39,035 nt of DNA from a bacterium. GTDB lineage: Bacteria > Bacillota > Clostridia > Christensenellales > UBA1242. Under the pieces are notes generated by a model that was not told where the DNA came from, made no database searches, and worked only from the letters and a program-made list of their open reading frames with translations. Positions within the stretch are counted from its first letter, which is position 1; each line of letters begins with the position of its first letter. Location of the stretch: positions 1 to 39,035 of the forward strand of contig JAILMD010000063.1 in the NCBI GenBank assembly GCA_024692805.1. The letters are read 5' to 3'. A program made the translations under genes and the position numbers. Shown one piece after another: positions 7,216 through 16,485 of this stretch.

Positions 7216-9756
7216 TTAAACATTTTCCTCATCATTTGGCGCATTAACGTCGACATTGTCACCAATAACAAGTGTTTCGCCACCATCTTCGGTTAAGTCT
7301 TCGGCAACTTTATCAGCAATAGCAACGCTAACAACTTTGGCTTCATCTTTAAGTTTCATAATTCTAACACCTTGAGTGTTTCTGCTTACTCTTGAAATTG
7401 AATTAGCAGGAACTCTTATGATAACGCCGTTATCGGCAATAATCATAACGTCATCATCTTCGCCAACAAGCTTAATATTAACTACGTTTCCTGTTTTTTC
7501 ATTTAACATTCCGGCTTTAACACCTTTTCCGTTTCTGCCTTGAAGACGATATTCTTCTTGGCTACAACGTTTACCAAATGCGTTTTCAGTTATTGTTAAA
7601 ACGTCTTTTCCTTCGCTTAAAACCAAAACATCAACTAAATAGTCACCTGGTTCCATGCTCATTGATTTAACGCCCATAGTGTCTCTTGAAGTTGCCCTAA
7701 TTGACTTCTCGCTAACCCTTATGGTTTTGCCGTAATGAGAAGCGACCATAATTTCTTGATTACCATTAGTAACTTTTGCGCCAACAAGCGTGTCGCCATC
7801 CATTAGGCTAATAGCAATTTTACCGCTCTTTCTTATGTTAGCATATTCGCTTAAAGCAGTTTTCTTAATTAAGCCTTTCTTTGTTGCAATAACTAAGAAT
7901 CCTTCGGTTCTTTCATTTAATGGAATAATTGTTTCAACGCTTTCGCCTTCACTAAGTTCAAGAAGGTTAACAATTGCCCTTCCCCTTGCGTTCTTTTGCG
8001 CTTCAGGAATTTCATAAGCCTTTGTGCAATAAACCTTACCAGTGTTAGTAAAGTAAAGAATATCGTCGTGAGTGTTAGAAATAAACATGCTCTCAACAAA
8101 GTCTTCTTCCTTTGGCTTATGACCGGTAACACCCATTCCACCCCTATGTTGCGTTTTATATTCGCTAACAGGAATACGTTTGATATAACCAAAGTGAGTT
8201 AAACTAATAACAACGTCTTCTTTCTCAATAAGGTCAGCAATATCAATATCACCAACGTCAACGCTAACTTCACTCTTTCTTTCATCACCGAATTTTTCTT
8301 TAATTTCAAGCAAGTCGTTTGAAATAATTTCAAGAATTTTTGCTTCGCTCGCAATAATTCCTTTATATTCAGCAATTAAGTCAATAAGACCTTTAAGTTC
8401 TTCGTTAAGTTTTTCAACTTCAAGGCTAGTTAATCTTTGAAGTTTCATATCAAGAATTGCGTTTGCTTGAAGCTCATCAAGAAGGTAAGCTTCCATGAGT
8501 TTCTTCATAGCATCTTGCCTGTCAGCGCTGGCCTTGATTGTTGCAATAACGTCATCAATATTAGCAAGAGCAACAACTAGCCCCTCTAAGATATGCGCTC
8601 TTTCTTCAGCACGCGCAAGGTCATATTTAGTTTTTCTTAAAACAACTTCTTTTTGATGGTCAATATAAACTGCTAAAAGTTGTTTAAGGTTAAGTGTTTT
8701 TGGTTGCCCGTCAACAAGCGCAAGGAAGTTAATTCCAAAGCCTGTTTGCAAAGCAGTGTGCTTATAAAGATAATTCAAAACAACTTGAGGTTGAGCGTCA
8801 TGTTTAATATCAATAACAATTCTCATACCCTTTCTGTCTGACTCATCTTTAATATCGCTAATTCCTTCAATTCTCTTGTTTTTAACAAGGTCAGCAATGC
8901 TCATAATAAGTTCGCTCTTGTTAACTTGGTAAGGAATTTCATGAATTAAAATTCTTGAGTGTTTGTCAGTTTCTTCAATTTCAGTTCTTGCCCTAACAAC
9001 AACGCCACCACGCCCAGTAAGATAAGCGTTTTTAAGAGCAGCCTTGCCCATAATAACGCCACCTGTTGGGTAATCAGGCGCAGGAATAATCTCCATAAGT
9101 TCGTCAATTGTTATATCAGGGTTTTTAATTTGAGCAACAATGGCATCAACAACTTCATTTAGGTTGTGAGGTGGAATATTTGTTGCCATACCAACGGCAA
9201 TACCATCACTTCCGTTAACTAAAAGGTTAGGAAATCTTGATGGTAAAACAACTGGTTGTTTTCTCGTTTCATCAAAGTTAGGAATAAAGTCAACAGTATC
9301 TTTATCAATATCCCTAAGCATTTCATCAGCAAGCTTACTAAGCCTTGCCTCAGTATAACGATAAGCAGCAGGAGGATCTCCATCAACTGACCCAAAGTTA
9401 CCGTGGCCATCAACAAGCGTATATCTTATTGAAAAGTCTTGAGCAAGCCTAACTAACGCCCCATAAACCGAGCTATCACCATGAGGGTGATACCTACCTA
9501 AAACGTCACCAACCGTTGTAGCACATTTTTTATATGGTTTGTCATGAGTATACCCACTTTCGTTCATTGCATAAAGAATTCTTCTTTGAACAGGCTTAAG
9601 GCCATCACGCGCATCAGGAATTGCCCTGCTTACGTTAACAGCCATAGCATAAGCGATAAACGACTTTTTCATTTCCATTTCAAGATCAGTTGGAATTATT
9701 TTAGTGTTATCAACTATTTGTTCATATTCAGCACTATAATCTCTCTTTTTAGCCAT
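7216..9756 (-). CDS. gyrA: DNA gyrase subunit A
   Basis: 846 residues, normal length. The breakage-reunion domain contains GLKPVQRRILYAM, GRYHPHGDSSVYGALVR and AAYRYTEARL with catalytic Tyr134. The C-terminal beta-pinwheel contains QHRGGMG, a slightly altered GyrA box (usually QRRGGxG), which favours GyrA over ParC. The quinolone-determining region reads GDSSVYGAL: Ser95 matches E. coli Ser83, but Gly99 replaces the usual Asp/Glu at E. coli position 87. The SD AGGAGG overlaps the TAG stop of gyrB, so translation of the two subunits is probably coupled. Confidence 0.98.
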   Translation of the reverse strand: MAKKRDYSAEYEQIVDNTKIIPTDLEMEMKKSFIAYAMAVNVSRAIPDARDGLKPVQRRILYAMNESGYTHDKPYKKCATTVGDVLGRYHPHGDSSVYGALVRLAQDFSIRYTLVDGHGNFGSVDGDPPAAYRYTEARLSKLADEMLRDIDKDTVDFIPNFDETRKQPVVLPSRFPNLLVNGSDGIAVGMATNIPPHNLNEVVDAIVAQIKNPDITIDELMEIIPAPDYPTGGVIMGKAALKNAYLTGRGGVVVRARTEIEETDKHSRILIHEIPYQVNKSELIMSIADLVKNKRIEGISDIKDESDRKGMRIVIDIKHDAQPQVVLNYLYKHTALQTGFGINFLALVDGQPKTLNLKQLLAVYIDHQKEVVLRKTKYDLARAEERAHILEGLVVALANIDDVIATIKASADRQDAMKKLMEAYLLDELQANAILDMKLQRLTSLEVEKLNEELKGLIDLIAEYKGIIASEAKILEIISNDLLEIKEKFGDERKSEVSVDVGDIDIADLIEKEDVVISLTHFGYIKRIPVSEYKTQHRGGMGVTGHKPKEEDFVESMFISNTHDDILYFTNTGKVYCTKAYEIPEAQKNARGRAIVNLLELSEGESVETIIPLNERTEGFLVIATKKGLIKKTALSEYANIRKSGKIAISLMDGDTLVGAKVTNGNQEIMVASHYGKTIRVSEKSIRATSRDTMGVKSMSMEPGDYLVDVLVLSEGKDVLTITENAFGKRCSQEEYRLQGRNGKGVKAGMLNEKTGNVVNIKLVGEDDDVMIIADNGVIIRVPANSISRVSRNTQGVRIMKLKDEAKVVSVAIADKVAEDLTEDGGETLVIGDNVDVNAPNDEENV

Positions 9757-9764
9757 AGTTCCTC

Positions 9765-11684
9765 CTAAATATCAAGGTCTGTAACAAGGGTTGCGTTTTG
9801 TTCAATAAACTCACGCCTTGCATCAGCCTTTTCTCCCATAAGAAGTGTGAAAACTGCGTCAGCAGCAATCGCATCTTTCATTTCAATACGTGCTAAACTT
9901 CTGTGTTCTGGGCTCATTGTTGTTGTCCAAAGTTGCTCTGCGCTCATTTCACCTAAACCTTTATAACGTTGAACGTCAGCGCCTTTTTCACCAATTTCGT
10001 TCATAAGCGCAGTTTTTTCATCTTCAGTGTAACAATAATAATCTTTCTTGTTCTTTGTTATCTTATAAAGTGGTGGTTGAGCAGCATAAACGTGCCCTTC
10101 TTCAATAAGCGGACGCATATAGCGATAGAAAAACGTTAGAAGCAAAATTCTAATATGGCTACCATCAACGTCGGCATCGCTCATTGTTATAATCTTATCG
10201 TATCTTATCTTAGAAACGTCAAAATCAGCACCAATTCCGCCACCAAACGCAGTTGCCATAGCTTTTATCTCTGCGTTCTCTAAAATCCTGTTTAACCTTG
10301 CTTTTTCAACGTTTAAGATTTTACCCCTTAAAGGAAGAATTGCCTGGAAGCGTCTATCTCTTGCTTGCTTTGCTGTTCCACCTGCCGAATCACCTTCGAC
10401 GATGAAAATTTCACAAAGTTTTGGATCTCTTTCAGAGCAGTCAGCAAGTTTTCCAGGAAGCGTTGTGTTTTCTAAAACGCCCTTCCTTCTTGTTAAATCT
10501 CTTGCATTTCTTGCTGCTTCCCTAGCCTTTTGAGCAGTTATGCTCTTTAAGATTAATTCTCTTGCTTTACCTGGATTTTCTTCCATAAAGATTGAGAAAC
10601 CATCATAAACGGCTTTTGAAACAACGTTAAGCATATAAGAATTGCCAAGTTTTGTTTTTGTTTGACCTTCAAATTGTGGGTCTTCAAGCTTAACGTTAAT
10701 AACGGCAGTTAAACCTTCCCTAACGTCTTCGCTTGAAAGCTTATCGTTATCTTTTAAAACTTTGAGAGTGTGGCCATAATCATTAACACATTTAGTTAAT
10801 GCTTTTCTAAAACCATCAAGGTGAGTTCCACCCTCTTCAGTGTTAATATTGTTAGCATAAGCGTGAACAATTTCGTTATAACTATCGTTATATTGAAAAG
10901 CAACTTCAACTTCGGCTTTTTCAACACGTGTATCAATATAAATAGGTTTTTCAAATACAACGTCTTTATTTTGGTTCATTTGCTCAACGAATTGAACAAT
11001 TCCGCCTTCATAATGAAGTTTTTCTTCAACACCGGTTCTGTGGTCAATAGCAATTATTTGAATTCCCTTGTTTAAAAAGGCTAATTCTCTTAACCTGTTT
11101 TTAATAACATCAAAGTCAAAAACCGTTGTTTCAAAAATTTCTTCATCTGGCATAAAGGTTATTTTTGTTCCGGTATGGTCAGCATCGCCAATAACAGCAA
11201 GATCTCTTTGAGGAATTCCCCTGTTATAAACTTGCTTAAAATGTTTTCCGTCTTGCCAAACTTCTACTTCAAGCCATTCACTAAGCGCATTAACAACGCT
11301 AAGACCAACGCCGTGAAGACCGCCGGAAATTTTATATCCGCCACCGCCAAATTTACCACCAGCGTGAAGTTTAGTTAAAACGAGTTCAACTGCGCTTTTC
11401 TTTTCAGTTTTATGAATTCCCGTTGGAATACCACGCCCGTTATCTGTAACAGCGCAAGACCCATCTTTATTAATTTCAACAATAATCTTATCGCAATAAC
11501 CCGCTAACGCTTCGTCAATTGAGTTATCAACGATTTCCGTAATGAGGTGATGAAGTCCCCTAACGTCAGTTGAACCAATATACATTCCTGGTCTTTTTCT
11601 AACAGGTTCAAGCCCTTCAAGAACTTGAATTTGGTCTTCGCCATAATGTTGTTCAACTTTTGAAATGTTATCTGTTTCTGCCAT
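9765..11684 (-). CDS. gyrB: DNA gyrase subunit B
   Basis: 639 residues. GHKL ATPase motifs are DNGRGIPTGIH and GGLHGVGLSVVNALS; the TOPRIM domain has EIFIVEGDSAGG and SDADVDGSHI for Mg2+ binding; the C-terminus has QRYKGLGEMSAEQLW. TKTKLGN supports GyrB over ParE. It pairs with GyrA to supercoil DNA. The SD AGGGGAG precedes the ATG, and a promoter lies at 11715-11744. It is oriented away from dnaA, with recF, opposite to the common dnaA-dnaN-recF-gyrB-gyrA order. Confidence 0.98.
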   Translation of the reverse strand: MAETDNISKVEQHYGEDQIQVLEGLEPVRKRPGMYIGSTDVRGLHHLITEIVDNSIDEALAGYCDKIIVEINKDGSCAVTDNGRGIPTGIHKTEKKSAVELVLTKLHAGGKFGGGGYKISGGLHGVGLSVVNALSEWLEVEVWQDGKHFKQVYNRGIPQRDLAVIGDADHTGTKITFMPDEEIFETTVFDFDVIKNRLRELAFLNKGIQIIAIDHRTGVEEKLHYEGGIVQFVEQMNQNKDVVFEKPIYIDTRVEKAEVEVAFQYNDSYNEIVHAYANNINTEEGGTHLDGFRKALTKCVNDYGHTLKVLKDNDKLSSEDVREGLTAVINVKLEDPQFEGQTKTKLGNSYMLNVVSKAVYDGFSIFMEENPGKARELILKSITAQKAREAARNARDLTRRKGVLENTTLPGKLADCSERDPKLCEIFIVEGDSAGGTAKQARDRRFQAILPLRGKILNVEKARLNRILENAEIKAMATAFGGGIGADFDVSKIRYDKIITMSDADVDGSHIRILLLTFFYRYMRPLIEEGHVYAAQPPLYKITKNKKDYYCYTEDEKTALMNEIGEKGADVQRYKGLGEMSAEQLWTTTMSPEHRSLARIEMKDAIAADAVFTLLMGEKADARREFIEQNATLVTDLDI

Positions 11685-11714
11685 AAATTCTCCCCTTTAG
11701 ATTAGACTATAAAA

Positions 11715-11744
11715 ATTATATCACACAAACCCGTTTTTACGCAA
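11715..11744 (-). promoter_or_regulatory. gyrB-gyrA promoter
   Basis: On the minus strand TTGCGT (11744-11739), an 18-base spacer and TATAAT (11720-11715). It lies between recF and gyrB, so the gyrase genes need not depend on recF transcription. Confidence 0.65.
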
Positions 11745-11745
11745 C

Positions 11746-11788
11746 TAAAATATAAATATATTTATATAATAATTATATTTTATCAACA
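11746..11788. other. 38-bp A/T-only stretch with a DnaA-box-like site
   Basis: Positions 11746-11783 contain only A and T and include the 16-bp palindrome TATAAATATATTTATA (11751-11766). Directly after comes TTATCAACA (11780-11788), one mismatch from the DnaA box TTATCCACA. Only one such box is visible, so this is at most a candidate unwinding element; it may simply be an AT-rich promoter region. Confidence 0.35.
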
Positions 11789-11814
11789 AAAAAACACCAT
11801 ATTTTAGGTGTTTT
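11788..11814 (-). terminator. recF terminator built from its last codons
   Basis: On the minus strand AAAACACC (11814-11807) pairs with GGTGTTTT (11798-11791), followed by a T-run. The 5' arm includes the final Asn-Thr codons of recF, and the TAA stop is in the loop. Confidence 0.8.
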
Positions 11815-12910
11815 TAACTTTTTTCTCTTTAACAGTTCCCAAAACTATCTTAAACTGGCAAAAATCAGTTGTTGGTTTAAACTTAAAAGTTGTTCCAGTA
11901 AAGATAGATTGAACGCCTTTAACACAGTCATAAAGCTTCTTTTGACGCTTTGTGTCAAGTTCGCTAAACACGTCATCAAAAACCATAATAGGCGGCTCGC
12001 CTAGTTCTTCGGTTATTATTTTCATTTCGGCTAATTTTAAGGCTAGGGTTATGCTTCTCGCCTGCCCCTGACTTGCAAAAGCGCGCGCATCAGTTTTGTT
12101 TAACTCAAATTTAATATCATCTCTGTGAGGGCCAATCGAAGTGTAGCCTAGTTCCATATCTCTTTCAAGGTTTTCTTCAAGTGCTTTTATGATTTGATTA
12201 TAAATCTCGTCAGTTTCCTCCCCTGACTGACCAATATAGGTTATGTTTAAATCTTCTTTGTTTTCGCTAAGTTCTTTTAAATAAACCTGAGCAAAAGGCA
12301 ACAATTTTTTAATAAATGATTTTCTAATTTTAATTATTCTTGAAGCCGTTTTTGCTAATTCAATATCCCAAACGCCAATTGTATCAATAATTTTAGCAAC
12401 ATCTTTTTCAAATTTTAAAAGTTTATTCCTTTGAAATAAAACCTTTTCATATCTATTTAAAAGATTAACATAAGCCCCACTTATCATTGAAATATCATTA
12501 TCAATAAAATCACGCCTTTCTTGAGGCCCGCCGGTTACAATTTTTAATTCTTGAGGTGAAAAATAAATGGTTGCAAGGTTTCCGGCTAATTCGCTCATCT
12601 TCGTTATTTTGTTTCCATTAACAAAATATTCATTTTCACTATCTTTATTAATGTTAAAATTAAAGTTAACTATTCCCTCTTTTTTTGCTAGGCTTGCTTT
12701 AATATTGGCCGACTTCTCGCCCGCTAAAATTAAATCACTCGTTTGGTGAGTTCTTGGGCTAAACGCCTTGCTCAAAAAAACGATAGCCTCACAAAGGTTT
12801 GTTTTGCCTTGACCATTAAGCCCGCAAACCAAGTTAATTCCTGGGTTTAACTCAACTTCAGTTTGAGCGTGGTTTCTAAAATTATTAAGTTTTAAGCTAA
12901 CTAATTCCAT
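11804..12910 (-). CDS. recF: DNA replication and repair protein RecF
   Basis: 368 residues, normal length. Starts MELVSLKLNNFRNH, followed by Walker A GLNGQGKTN (about 30-38), the conserved YFSPQELKIVTGGPQERRDF, the SMC-like signature FASQGQARSITLALKLAE and Walker B PPIMVFDDVFSELD. RecF loads RecA at single-strand gaps with RecO and RecR. It diverges from dnaA over 116 bases. No SD precedes the ATG; the predicted transcript has a leader of only about four bases. Confidence 0.96.
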   Translation of the reverse strand: MELVSLKLNNFRNHAQTEVELNPGINLVCGLNGQGKTNLCEAIVFLSKAFSPRTHQTSDLILAGEKSANIKASLAKKEGIVNFNFNINKDSENEYFVNGNKITKMSELAGNLATIYFSPQELKIVTGGPQERRDFIDNDISMISGAYVNLLNRYEKVLFQRNKLLKFEKDVAKIIDTIGVWDIELAKTASRIIKIRKSFIKKLLPFAQVYLKELSENKEDLNITYIGQSGEETDEIYNQIIKALEENLERDMELGYTSIGPHRDDIKFELNKTDARAFASQGQARSITLALKLAEMKIITEELGEPPIMVFDDVFSELDTKRQKKLYDCVKGVQSIFTGTTFKFKPTTDFCQFKIVLGTVKEKKVKNT

Positions 12911-12920
12911 CGCTTTTTTT

Positions 12921-12949
12921 ATTTTACCAAAAAAATATCAAAGTGTAAA
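12921..12949 (-). promoter_or_regulatory. recF promoter with near-leaderless start
   Basis: On the minus strand TTTACA (12949-12944), 17-base spacer, TAAAAT (12926-12921). Ten bases separate the -10 box from the ATG, so the leader is about four bases and holds no SD. Confidence 0.6.
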
Positions 12950-12968
12950 ACTTATTTATGTTGAAAAC

Positions 12969-12997
12969 TTGTTTTTTTTATTTGTTTAGTTTATAAT
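12969..12997 (+). promoter_or_regulatory. dnaA promoter
   Basis: TTGTTT (12969-12974), 17-base spacer, TATAAT (12992-12997). The leader is about 23 bases and carries SD GAGGAGGG. A weak DnaA-box-like TTATTAACA (12999-13007, two mismatches) overlaps the transcription start and could serve autoregulation, but this is not secure. Confidence 0.65.
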
Positions 12998-13026
12998 CTT
13001 ATTAACAATAAACTAGAGGAGGGATT

Positions 13027-14448
13027 ATGGAAAAACAAGACGATTTAATAATTAGTCAAGCACCTGCTCCAGATGTTAATGCAATTTGGGATGAGGCAAA
13101 ACTCTCTATTAGCAAGGATATAACTGCTGTTTCTTTTGACGTTTGGATTGATAGCTTAATTCCCGTTAGTATTGTTGATGACTCTTTTGTTTTATGCGCT
13201 AACTCAATCTCTGGTAAAAACATTATTTTAAAAAATGAGAAATATTATAATTCAATTTTAAATTCAATTAAAGAAATATATCCTCAAATTAATAAAATTG
13301 AAGTTGTTGTTAGGGCTGAAACCGCTAGGCAAGAAGAAAACAGCATTGTTGACAGAGTTGCCGCTCCACAACCCCAAGTTGTTATAAAACCTGAGCCAGC
13401 AAAACCTGCTCAATCAAGTTTTGTTTTCAACCCTAAATATACTTTTGATAACTATGTTATTGGCGGAAATAACCAATTCGTTGCGGCAGCCGCAAAGGCC
13501 GTTGCTGAAAACCCAGGAATTAGTTACAACCCCCTATTTATCTATGGTGGCGTTGGTCTTGGTAAAACTCACCTTCTTCACGCTATTGGAAATTACATAA
13601 CTCAAAATCACCCAGAATTAAACGTTGTTTATGTAACCATTGAAAAGTTTACTAATGACTTGATTGCTTCTATTCAAAACGGAACAAGCCTTGCTAAAAG
13701 TGAGTTTAGAACAAAATATAGGTCTGCTGACGTTTTAATTGTTGATGATATTCAATTTATTATTAACAGAAACAGCGTTCAAGAAGAATTTTTCAACACT
13801 TTTAACGAACTTAACCAAAACGGAAAACAAATCGTCATTTCAAGTGATAAACCTCCAAAAGAGATTAACCCTCTTGAAGAAAGGTTAAGAAGTAGGTTTG
13901 AATGGGGCTTGCTTGCTGATATTGGTGTTCCTGATATTGAAACAAGAATTGCAATTTTAAACAAAAAGGCAAATCTTGAAAGATATAATGTTGATAGTGA
14001 CGTTATTAGTTATATCGCCGAAGCCGTTAAAACTAACATAAGAGAAATGGAAGGCCTTTTAAACAGAGCAGTTTTCTATGCTGGGCTTTTAGGAAAAACT
14101 CAAGTAACAATGGAAATTGCAAGAGAAGCGCTTAAAAACTATTTAACTGAAACTCAAGAATCAGTTAATGCTGACAGCATTGTTGAAATTGTTAGCAAAT
14201 ATTATAACATTAAAAAAGACGAGCTCATTGCTCGAAAGCGAACAAAAGAAATTGCGGAAGCAAGGCAAATTGCAATGTTTTTAATTAGTGAGTTTATTAA
14301 CATTCCCCTCGCCTCAATTGGTGCAATTTTCGGAAAAGATCACGCAACAGTAATTTATGCTAAAAACAAGGTTGCGGAAGATATGAAAACAAATCAAAAA
14401 CTTGCCGTTCAAATTAACGACATGAAACAAATGATAAAAAATAAATAA
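13027..14448 (+). CDS. dnaA: Chromosomal replication initiator DnaA
   Basis: 473 residues. Domain I is about residues 1-95, a proline-rich linker 110-130, then the AAA+ domain from FNPKYTFDNYVIG with Walker A GGVGLGKT (174-181) and Walker B VLIVDDIQF. Domain IV ends with the DnaA signature around ASIGAIFGKDHATVIYAKNK; GKDHATV replaces the more common GRDHTTV. DnaA-ATP opens the origin. A strong GAGGAGGG SD precedes the ATG. The TAA stop is part of the SD (TAAGGAG) of dnaN. Confidence 0.98.
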   Translation: MEKQDDLIISQAPAPDVNAIWDEAKLSISKDITAVSFDVWIDSLIPVSIVDDSFVLCANSISGKNIILKNEKYYNSILNSIKEIYPQINKIEVVVRAETARQEENSIVDRVAAPQPQVVIKPEPAKPAQSSFVFNPKYTFDNYVIGGNNQFVAAAAKAVAENPGISYNPLFIYGGVGLGKTHLLHAIGNYITQNHPELNVVYVTIEKFTNDLIASIQNGTSLAKSEFRTKYRSADVLIVDDIQFIINRNSVQEEFFNTFNELNQNGKQIVISSDKPPKEINPLEERLRSRFEWGLLADIGVPDIETRIAILNKKANLERYNVDSDVISYIAEAVKTNIREMEGLLNRAVFYAGLLGKTQVTMEIAREALKNYLTETQESVNADSIVEIVSKYYNIKKDELIARKRTKEIAEARQIAMFLISEFINIPLASIGAIFGKDHATVIYAKNKVAEDMKTNQKLAVQINDMKQMIKNK

Positions 14449-14458
14449 GGAGAAAATT

Positions 14459-15562
14459 ATGAAATTAGTTTGTGAAGGTCTTGACTTAAGCGAAGCTGTT
14501 TTAAAAGTTATCAAAGCTTCAGCAATTAGAACAACCAACCCCGTTTTAGAGGGAATTAAGTTAAAAGCATCATTTGATAGCTTAACGTTAACCGCAACCG
14601 ATAATGAGTTAACAATTGAAAAAACAATTCCTGCTGACGTTAAAATTGAAGGAGAAGTTATTGTTCCTGGAAAATTCTTTGCAGAATTTGTTAAAAAACT
14701 TTCTAATGAACAAATTGAATTAACGCTAACTGATAATAACATTTTAAAAATCAAATATACTGACAGCGTTGGTCAACTTCAATGCCTTAACGTTGATGAA
14801 TTCCCTACTATCAAACAACTCGATAACCCTGAAAAAATCGTTATCAACCAAAAAGATTTTAGAGATTTAATAAACAAAACAATCTTCAGCGTTGCTATTG
14901 ATGACGCCCGCCCAATTTTAAAAGGTTGCCTCTTTGAAATTGCTAACGGAAGCGTAACTTGCGTTGCTCTTGATGGTTTTAGGCTTGCTTTAGCCCAAAA
15001 ACAACTTAAATCAACAACTGCTGACTTTAATTTTATCGTTCCTGCTAGATGCCTTGCTGAAATCAGCAAACTTCTTGATGAAAACGATAACGATATAACG
15101 CTTTTAGTTCAAAAGAATTACTTAATGGTTGACCTTAACTCAACAAAAATTGTAACAAGGCTTCTTGATGGTGACTTTATTAACTATCGCCAAGTTATTC
15201 CTAATAACAAAACAACAATTGTAACAATTAATAAAAATCAACTTGAAAATGGTCTTGAAAGAGCAAGCCTTCTTGCAAGAATGGATAAAAATAATTTGGT
15301 TAAATTTGAAGTTCATGATAAACTTTTAACATTAGCCAGCCAATCAGATATCGGTAATGTTACTGAAAACATAACAATTGGCCTTGAAGGAAAAGATATT
15401 TCAATCGCCTTCAATGCAAGATATATCAGCGAATGCTTAAGAAACATTGAAGATGAATTTATCTGCTTAAACTTCACAACTCCAATCGCTCCTTGCACGG
15501 TTACCGGAACTCAAAACGCTGAATATTTATATTTAATTTTACCAGTAAGAATTGTTTCATAG
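14459..15562 (+). CDS. dnaN: DNA polymerase III beta sliding clamp
   Basis: 367 residues, as expected for the clamp, made of three repeated domains. Recognisable stretches are RTTNPVLEGIKLKA, the LTATDNELTIE strand, DDARPILKGCLFE with VALDGFRLALAQ in the middle domain, and the terminal peptide YLYLILPVRIVS, which matches the family's C-terminal LILPVR. It is translated from an SD sharing bases with the dnaA stop codon. Its own TAG stop forms the start of the SD (TAGGGGGA) of the following membrane protein gene. Confidence 0.98.
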   Translation: MKLVCEGLDLSEAVLKVIKASAIRTTNPVLEGIKLKASFDSLTLTATDNELTIEKTIPADVKIEGEVIVPGKFFAEFVKKLSNEQIELTLTDNNILKIKYTDSVGQLQCLNVDEFPTIKQLDNPEKIVINQKDFRDLINKTIFSVAIDDARPILKGCLFEIANGSVTCVALDGFRLALAQKQLKSTTADFNFIVPARCLAEISKLLDENDNDITLLVQKNYLMVDLNSTKIVTRLLDGDFINYRQVIPNNKTTIVTINKNQLENGLERASLLARMDKNNLVKFEVHDKLLTLASQSDIGNVTENITIGLEGKDISIAFNARYISECLRNIEDEFICLNFTTPIAPCTVTGTQNAEYLYLILPVRIVS

Positions 15563-15571
15563 GGGGAAAAT

Positions 15572-16219
15572 ATGAAAGTTAAAAATGGTTTTTTAATTGG
15601 TGCATTAGTTTTATCTGTTGCCCACTTCGTTATCTTAATGTTATCTTTGTTTAACGTTATTGACACTTCAAGCGTTTTGCCAGCAAACTTCAATTATTTT
15701 GTTGCTTTTGCTTTAATTGCCGTTTGCCTTGCGCTATTTACAATCGCTTTATTTGTTGAAAGCAAAAAACAATTAACTGTTCCAACCTGGCTTGCCGTTA
15801 GCTTTTATTGCTGTTTCTTTATCTTTACTAACGTTTATTACTTCTTTGGGCTTTATAACATTTTCTTAACTAACCTATTATTCTATGTTGCCCTTTCTGT
15901 TTTAGTTAGCATTTTAAGCCTTTCAATTTATTACAACGAATTAAAAGCATTTGACGGAACTCTTGAAAATAAAAACAGATATCTTGGTTATGTTTTATTT
16001 AGCGTTAGCATTTCAATCTCTTTGATCTTTGAACTTGTTGTTATGCTAATAAAATATATCTCAAACCCTAATATTAATTTAACCGTTCACGCTCTTGCAT
16101 CTTTTGGAATTTTAATTCTTGGCGCTTTGATCTTTGCTGTTTTATTTACCGAATCAATTAAGAAAACAAAACGCTTTGCAAATGCTTGTTTGATAAAAAT
16201 AAACACAAAACAACAATAA
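15572..16219 (+). CDS. Polytopic membrane protein, unknown function
   Basis: 215 residues with about six hydrophobic helices, a short basic N-terminus (MKVKNG) and a basic C-terminal tail (IKKTKRF). There are no charged catalytic motifs, and I do not recognise the family. It is translated from AGGGGGA, which overlaps the dnaN stop, so it is co-transcribed with dnaA-dnaN. An intrinsic terminator follows at 16233. An integral membrane protein in the dnaA operon is unusual, but the sequence suggests no replication function. Confidence 0.8.
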   Translation: MKVKNGFLIGALVLSVAHFVILMLSLFNVIDTSSVLPANFNYFVAFALIAVCLALFTIALFVESKKQLTVPTWLAVSFYCCFFIFTNVYYFFGLYNIFLTNLLFYVALSVLVSILSLSIYYNELKAFDGTLENKNRYLGYVLFSVSISISLIFELVVMLIKYISNPNINLTVHALASFGILILGALIFAVLFTESIKKTKRFANACLIKINTKQQ

Positions 16220-16232
16220 AAAATAAAATTCA

Positions 16233-16258
16233 TAAATCGCCTGACGGCGATTTTTTTA
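16233..16258 (+). terminator. Terminator of the dnaA operon
   Basis: AAATCGCC (16233-16240), loop TGAC, GGCGATTT (16245-16252), then a run of T. Confidence 0.88.
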
Positions 16259-16278
16259 TTAATATAAATAGTTATTTA

Positions 16279-16307
16279 TTGACAAATGAGCTTTTTTTTA
16301 ATATAAT
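16279..16307 (+). promoter_or_regulatory. rpmH operon promoter (full consensus)
   Basis: TTGACA (16279-16284), 17 bases, TATAAT (16302-16307), a perfect sigma-A-type promoter, fitting strong expression of a ribosomal protein. The leader is about 37 bases. Confidence 0.88.
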
Positions 16308-16350
16308 AAACTCACTCATAAAGAGAATAAATCTAATCTAGGAGAATGTC

Positions 16351-16485
16351 ATGAAAAGAACTTACCAACCTAAAAAAGCTAACAGAACTAAAGTTCACGG
16401 ATTCCGTGCTAGAATGAAAACTAAAGGCGGTAAAAAAGTTCTTGCCCGCAGAAGAAACAAGGGCAGAGCTAAAATTTGCGCATAA
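16351..16485 (+). CDS. rpmH: 50S ribosomal protein L34
   Basis: 44 residues, very basic. It begins MKRTYQPKKANRTKVHGFR and ends RRRNKGRAKICA, the L34 pattern (consensus MKRTYQPxxRKRxxxHGFRxRM). The SD AGGAGA precedes the ATG. Its TAA overlaps the ATG of rnpA by one base (TAATG), the usual L34-RNase P protein coupling. Confidence 0.96.
   Translation: MKRTYQPKKANRTKVHGFRARMKTKGGKKVLARRRNKGRAKICA

Noticed and set aside
12999..13007. TTATTAACA as a DnaA box defining the origin
   Set aside because: It has two mismatches to TTATCCACA and stands alone; a single weak site does not support an origin call.
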